This document shows positions 59,997 to 64,000 of a DNA stretch of 64,000 nucleotides, one piece after another; the stretch's first letter is position 1, and each line of letters starts with the position of its first letter. The stretch is from the NCBI GenBank assembly GCA_004173235.1, contig SEAC01000025.1:62001-126000 (forward strand). Direction: 5' to 3'. The stretch is from Chitinophagaceae bacterium. Lineage in GTDB: Bacteria > Bacteroidota > Bacteroidia > Chitinophagales > Chitinophagaceae. The notes beneath the pieces were generated by a model. The model ran no database searches. It saw only the letters and a list, made by a program, of their open reading frames with translations, and was not told where the DNA came from. The translations under genes and the position numbers were made by a program.

Positions 59997-62615
59997 CTAG
60001 CGGATCAGTTGCCGCGCGATGCGGATATCGTGGAACTGCACCAGCGGCTGCACTGCTGCACCTGTTGATGCAAAGAAGGAAAGCTCGAACACGAAAGAAC
60101 CCGATTCCGAAAGATCAGGGCCCATCCCCTGCATCGACGTCCGTATCGCAGCAGCCAGCTCCGTTACAAATGCCTCATCGCCTTCAAAATCGGCACCTTC
60201 ACGGAACGCCCGACGCGGAACCAGCAGCACCGGTAGCGTTACCTCGGGGCCGCCTTGTGCAAGTGGCGACGCGAACGAACACTGAAGTGTGCATATCTGG
60301 TTGCCGGCGCCGGCAGGAATGATCTTTCGGAAAAGCCCGCCCAGCAAGCGCTCCAGCGCCCGTGGCCCGCTGCCTTCCATCCAGGAGAACGCATCGAACC
60401 GCCTCGCCGTCGACAATTGGGGCGCAGCAGGGTGATCGAATGTTTGCGGGTTGGTCTGCATCGTGAATGATGGATCTACAACGCGCCCGTTGAGTATTTC
60501 GTTTCGCCGCGAGCGCACAGTCGCGCGTGCATTCTGGTGCTTCAATGCGTGCAAACCGTTCCAGCCGATACGCCGCTCAAGGCTGCGAGAGGCTTCCACC
60601 GAGAGGCGGCCTTCTGCGTTGATGAAGTTCCAGGTATCTGTTGCGTCGCCAACGGGAACAGGATCGTAGCCGTCGATGAACACTTCGATCGCAAGACTGC
60701 CTTCCGGTTGTTTCATATGAATGCGCAGTATGCCATCGGGCTCCGCGCTCTCCTGCACAACAAACGGAAAAGCCGTTGGAGAAGAAGCGGCCTGTTTAGG
60801 CGATCGATGTTGTGTGGGCCACCCCGCCGCCACCGCCGTTGCCAACTGTTCGTAGGCAGCTAAGGCAACCGAAACGCGCGCATTTGCATCGGGGTCATCT
60901 GTCGAACTGCCTGCTACCCTATCGGCTTCGATCTGCATACGGCAATGATGGAAGGCAGCGAGCGCAGTGAAGAAGTCTCCGGCATCGGTGGAAGCGCTGT
61001 GCGCCGCACCCTGTGGCACATTCCAATCCAGCAGCCCATGGAGGGTGTCCTGCAAAGCGGCGCCAGCCGAGTAATCGTAGAAATACTGCCAGGTCAGCGC
61101 ATCCTCGATCTGCTCAACACGTTCAACACCACTGGTGTGCTGGCTGAGCAGGTGCACTTGCGTGGGGAGCACCCGCAGCGGGAGGGGCACATCGGCATCG
61201 GGAAGCGCATACAACAAGGCAGCTTCTGTGGCCTCTGTTGCAAGCAACCGCAGCCAGCGCAGGTCTGACTCCTCATACGAATCAGCTGTTGAAATGCCAA
61301 CGTGGCTGATATGCAAGGCGCCTATCAGCGGCGTAATCGCGCGATCGGGAACGGGCTTCACAAAAACGGTAACAAAGCCCGGGTGCTCTGCATCGCCGGG
61401 GGCGAAATGAACATCTTGCGGTGGAGCATCGGCAGCCGCGTCGTCCTGATAATGTGCTGCCAGAAATAATTTTCCTCCCGGCAAACCGGTTGCAGTTACC
61501 AACAACCCGACCACGGTATCATCGCAGTGTGAGAGTTTGTTCTTAAGACGCTGTTCGTAAGCGCTTACTGCCGCTTGCACACCGGATGTGTTGGCGTTGG
61601 GGTAGACTGGAATGAGACGGGAAGCAATGCGTGCTGCCAGATCCTCTCGAAGGGCAATGAGCCTGTCGGTATCTCCTCCGCCATCGATCACGGAGTCCAG
61701 CGAATCGAAGAATCCGCGCACCCATACGTTGAGGTCGATGTTGGAAAACTGCCGCGGCTTTTCAAATCCGGACAAACCTTTTCCCGACTCATAGCGCGGG
61801 ACGGTGACCGTTGCCGACAATAGTTCCTGCGACCAGGGGGGCAAGGCCAAGGGAAGAATCGTCGGCGCTATCGATAGCGCGAGGGCCGCGGGCAGCCCGG
61901 TACCAAGTCGCAGGATCCACAGCCCGGAACCCGCTTCGCCCGGAGCAGCCGGTGGCAGCCCGGGAATGGCAGGCACCAATACAGAATCATTTGATGGCGG
62001 GAACGCCAGCGCGAAGGACGCAGCGAACGCTTGCCATGGCGCTGTATCCTGCCTGTGTACATATACAAGGGGAGCAACGGGGAGCTCCGTCCGCCTCGAC
62101 CGTATTTCTACGGATTCGCCATCTTCCGACTCCTGTGTTTCGTCAACTTCCAGCGTAACCAGCATTTCCAGCAGCGCTTGCTCTGGAATCGTCGGAGCAA
62201 CTACCGGCCAGGCCAGTTCCAATGCTGATGGAGGAGGCACTTCTGCTCCTTGCGCGCGCCCTTCGAGATAGGAAGTGATGCCGCGAAGGAATGCGCGCGT
62301 CGCCTCAAATTCGTTTTCGCCGAACAAAAACGGCCCACCTGTTGCGAGTGTTGTGCGGACTGCTATGCTGATCGGCCTGGCAGTTGTTCCGAAAGTGTTC
62401 CACTGCAACAACAAGGCTGCGTATTGCGTGGCATCCTGCTGCAACTGCATTTCCCACATCGTATCCGTTTCCGGGTCGTAGCGTGAGGCGTCCAGCCGCA
62501 ACTGCAGCACAAGCCGTGGACCTTCCGCCAGGTAGTACCCGGCGTCCATTCCGGGCCAGGAATCAAACAAAAATTCTTCCGCTGGCTCGAAGCCTTCGCG
62601 CAGGTTCTGGGACAT
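59997..62615 (-). CDS. 872-residue protein of unknown family
   Basis: No signal peptide, membrane span or repeat is evident and I do not recognise a family. The protein is acidic, with alanine- and leucine-rich stretches (for example ALALSIAPTILPLALPPWSQ) and soluble, mixed alpha/beta character. The start is the ATG at 62615; no gene overlaps upstream. Palindromic repeats at 61075 and 62100 lie inside it; in the latter the motif encodes VEIR. It has no operon partner, with convergent genes on the left and the SMP-30-like gene upstream on the same strand, 63 bases away. Confidence 0.7.
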   Translation of the reverse strand: MSQNLREGFEPAEEFLFDSWPGMDAGYYLAEGPRLVLQLRLDASRYDPETDTMWEMQLQQDATQYAALLLQWNTFGTTARPISIAVRTTLATGGPFLFGENEFEATRAFLRGITSYLEGRAQGAEVPPPSALELAWPVVAPTIPEQALLEMLVTLEVDETQESEDGESVEIRSRRTELPVAPLVYVHRQDTAPWQAFAASFALAFPPSNDSVLVPAIPGLPPAAPGEAGSGLWILRLGTGLPAALALSIAPTILPLALPPWSQELLSATVTVPRYESGKGLSGFEKPRQFSNIDLNVWVRGFFDSLDSVIDGGGDTDRLIALREDLAARIASRLIPVYPNANTSGVQAAVSAYEQRLKNKLSHCDDTVVGLLVTATGLPGGKLFLAAHYQDDAAADAPPQDVHFAPGDAEHPGFVTVFVKPVPDRAITPLIGALHISHVGISTADSYEESDLRWLRLLATEATEAALLYALPDADVPLPLRVLPTQVHLLSQHTSGVERVEQIEDALTWQYFYDYSAGAALQDTLHGLLDWNVPQGAAHSASTDAGDFFTALAAFHHCRMQIEADRVAGSSTDDPDANARVSVALAAYEQLATAVAAGWPTQHRSPKQAASSPTAFPFVVQESAEPDGILRIHMKQPEGSLAIEVFIDGYDPVPVGDATDTWNFINAEGRLSVEASRSLERRIGWNGLHALKHQNARATVRSRRNEILNGRVVDPSFTMQTNPQTFDHPAAPQLSTARRFDAFSWMEGSGPRALERLLGGLFRKIIPAGAGNQICTLQCSFASPLAQGGPEVTLPVLLVPRRAFREGADFEGDEAFVTELAAAIRTSMQGMGPDLSESGSFVFELSFFASTGAAVQPLVQFHDIRIARQLIR
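61075..61088. repeat. 14-bp palindrome variant
   Basis: TCGTAGAAATACTG, two mismatches. Inside the 872-residue gene, encoding QYFYD on the minus strand. Confidence 0.6.
62100..62113. repeat. 14-bp palindrome, consensus form (TTTC centre)
   Basis: CCGTATTTCTACGG. Inside the 872-residue gene, encoding VEIR on the minus strand. Confidence 0.85.
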
Positions 62616-62678
62616 TCAATGATGGTTTGTCGCAAAAGTTAGTCATATCTGCGGAAAGCGATCATCAGCGGTGGCGTA

Positions 62679-63551
62679 TCAGCGCAGCAGGTTGCGCAGG
62701 CAATACACATGTTCGCGTGCAGTAACCAGCAGGTCTTTGCCGTTAGCGCCACCCCAGCAGCAATTCGCCGGCTCCTTCTCCAGCCGGATGTGCGCCAGCC
62801 GCTCTCCCTGTGCGGAGAGTAGCAACAGCCCTTCCCGCGTGCAGAGCCATAGGTTGCCCGATGGATCGCACTTCAGGCCATCACAGTTTTCTTCGGCCAC
62901 CAGTTCCTTCATTTGCAATGACGAAGTATCGTACGCAATCAGTTTGCGTTCGAAAATTTTGCTCGAACAAACGTAAAGTGTTTGCTCACCTGGCGCAAGA
63001 CAGAGTCCGTTTGGAAAGCGATACTCCTTGCAAAAAGCAGTGACCACACCGCCGCGCCACGCATAAAACGCAGCATTGCCTTGCCGGAGATCGGGACGCA
63101 GCACCTGGTCCTTGAGGCCGTAGGGTGGATCGCTGAAATAGACCGCGCCCTTTGCGTCCACAACAATGTCGTTGGGACTGTTGAACGGCCTTCCTTCAAA
63201 ATGCTGCAGGAGCATTTCCAACACACCATTCGTATAGCGCCCGATTGCGCCGTTCCCGTGCTGGCACAGGTACAAACGACCCGCACCATCATAGGCAAGC
63301 CCGTTCGAGCCCGTTTGCGCCGACAAAAAAGAACGGTCCTGCAATGAACATCCGCTATCCCGTATAAATACGGTCCGCGTGCCGGGCCCTTCAATCCGGC
63401 AAACAATGTTCGCGGGAATATCGCTGTACAGGTAATAGCCGGCGGCGTTCCAAACCGGACCTTCCGTGAACGTGTTATCGTCCGACCACAATTCGAGTTG
63501 GAAGCCGGGGTTGATGAATTGCTCCGCCTGCGGGCTATGATATTCGATCAT
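62679..63551 (-). CDS. SMP-30/gluconolactonase-like beta-propeller lactonase
   Basis: 290 residues. Six-bladed propeller signatures are visible: DNTFTEGPVWNAAGYYLYSD at the start (metal-binding Glu), TGSNGLAYDGAGRLYLCQHG, SPNDIVVDAKGAVYFSDPP (Asn and Asp metal ligands) and FPNGLCLAPGEQTLYVCSS. The family hydrolyses sugar lactones such as gluconolactone; some are in carbohydrate or aldonate pathways. No signal peptide, so probably cytoplasmic. A palindromic repeat at 63360 encodes TVFIR in blade one. It reads toward the 872-residue gene. Confidence 0.9.
   Translation of the reverse strand: MIEYHSPQAEQFINPGFQLELWSDDNTFTEGPVWNAAGYYLYSDIPANIVCRIEGPGTRTVFIRDSGCSLQDRSFLSAQTGSNGLAYDGAGRLYLCQHGNGAIGRYTNGVLEMLLQHFEGRPFNSPNDIVVDAKGAVYFSDPPYGLKDQVLRPDLRQGNAAFYAWRGGVVTAFCKEYRFPNGLCLAPGEQTLYVCSSKIFERKLIAYDTSSLQMKELVAEENCDGLKCDPSGNLWLCTREGLLLLSAQGERLAHIRLEKEPANCCWGGANGKDLLVTAREHVYCLRNLLR
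63360..63373. repeat. 14-bp palindrome, perfect arms, TAAA centre
   Basis: CCGTATAAATACGG. Inside the lactonase gene, encoding VFIR on the minus strand. Confidence 0.85.
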
Positions 63552-63608
63552 GTGCTGTTATAGGGATGCTACTGATTCACCCATCACAAACTACAACTTC
63601 CGCCGCAC

Positions 63609-64000
63609 CTACAGGCTTCCCAGGCGCTTCAACACCTTCGCGAGGTCAATGCCTTTGCCCATTACGGGTTTGAAGATGTCGCCCACCTCCTGCACCCGTT
63701 CAAAAACATTGTTGATGTTCCAGGTTTGGGGCGTGAGGCCCTTCTTTACTTCGTCCCAATACAAGGGCGTGCTCACCGATGCACCCGGCTTAGGGCGCAG
63801 CGAGTAAGGTGCAGCCGCAGTCTGCGTTTCCCTGTTCTGCAGGTAGTCGAGGTAGATGCGGTTCCTGCGTTTCGATGGACTCCGCTCCAGGCTGGTGAGA
63901 TCAGGAAGCTCGCGGTTGACGAGCATCACCATGAGCTCTGCCAGCTGGCGGCTTTGCGGATAGTCGTACTTCGCTCCCATCGGGATGAAAATATGTATTC
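63609..64000 (-). CDS. ligD: LigD-type DNA repair polymerase domain, C-terminal part
   Basis: The gene continues beyond the window; about 130 C-terminal codons are visible. IHIFIPMGAKYDYPQ, RRNRIYLDYLQNRETQTAAA and YSLRPKPGASVSTPLYWDE are diagnostic of the primase-like polymerase domain of bacterial non-homologous end-joining LigD proteins, in which this Tyr-Ser-Leu-Arg stretch ends the domain. In Bacteroidota the polymerase domain is often at the C-terminus, as here. Whether the ligase and phosphoesterase domains are present cannot be seen. The following ~60 bases to the lactonase gene hold nothing notable. Confidence 0.88.
   Translation of the reverse strand, partial: IHIFIPMGAKYDYPQSRQLAELMVMLVNRELPDLTSLERSPSKRRNRIYLDYLQNRETQTAAAPYSLRPKPGASVSTPLYWDEVKKGLTPQTWNINNVFERVQEVGDIFKPVMGKGIDLAKVLKRLGSL

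Overview
The window reads as a chromosomal segment from a GC-rich member of the Bacteroidota, most likely a Chitinophagia-like bacterium. Two secreted proteins end in type IX secretion (T9SS) sorting domains. Several promoters carry the Bacteroidota -7 element TAnnTTTG. There is a 7TMR-DISM regulator, an ECF sigma factor with a membrane partner, and a TolC/RND efflux operon with a PepSY-like protein. No rRNA, phage, insertion sequence or CRISPR array was seen.

Layout. About 0.7-21.7 kb is an exopolysaccharide/O-antigen locus. A tightly overlapping forward operon (739-9863) holds a flippase, two O-antigen-ligase/polymerase-like membrane proteins, several glycosyltransferases and a nucleotidyltransferase-fold protein. 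A reverse operon (15112-9829) holds two B12-type radical SAM proteins and three methyltransferases. A further glycosyltransferase (15193) is convergent with a reverse operon of initiating sugar transferase, fused ABC exporter and glycosyltransferase. An ECF sigma factor with an inner-membrane-anchored beta-barrel protein follows. From 21.8 to 24.6 kb are two oxidoreductases and small membrane or secreted proteins. From 24.65 to 25.4 kb a genuine tRNA-Ala(GGC) sits among tRNA-like copies whose anticodon arm is replaced by a strong hairpin, flanking a small GIY-YIG nuclease gene. From 25.5 to 29.6 kb is a five-gene operon (two PAP2 phosphatases, a half-size EamA protein and a two-component system). 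From 29.9 to 35.6 kb is an efflux operon; then come MazG-like and THUMP methyltransferase genes, and a 7TMR-DISM/HTH regulator next to a 5089-residue T9SS-secreted repeat protein (39526-54795). The last 9 kb hold a flavin reductase, a second T9SS repeat protein, an 872-residue orphan, an SMP-30-like lactonase and the end of a LigD-type gene.

Most unusual signals: (1) a dispersed 14-bp inverted repeat, consensus CCGTAGAAATACGG, found 18 times, almost always inside genes and in all reading frames; (2) the tRNA-Ala-derived hairpin modules bracketing the GIY-YIG gene; (3) two tiny look-alike membrane peptides (37 and 34 residues); (4) two heptanucleotide arrays, one inside the start of a methyltransferase gene and so potentially phase-variable.

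All calls are from reading the sequence and recalling family motifs; no database search was run.
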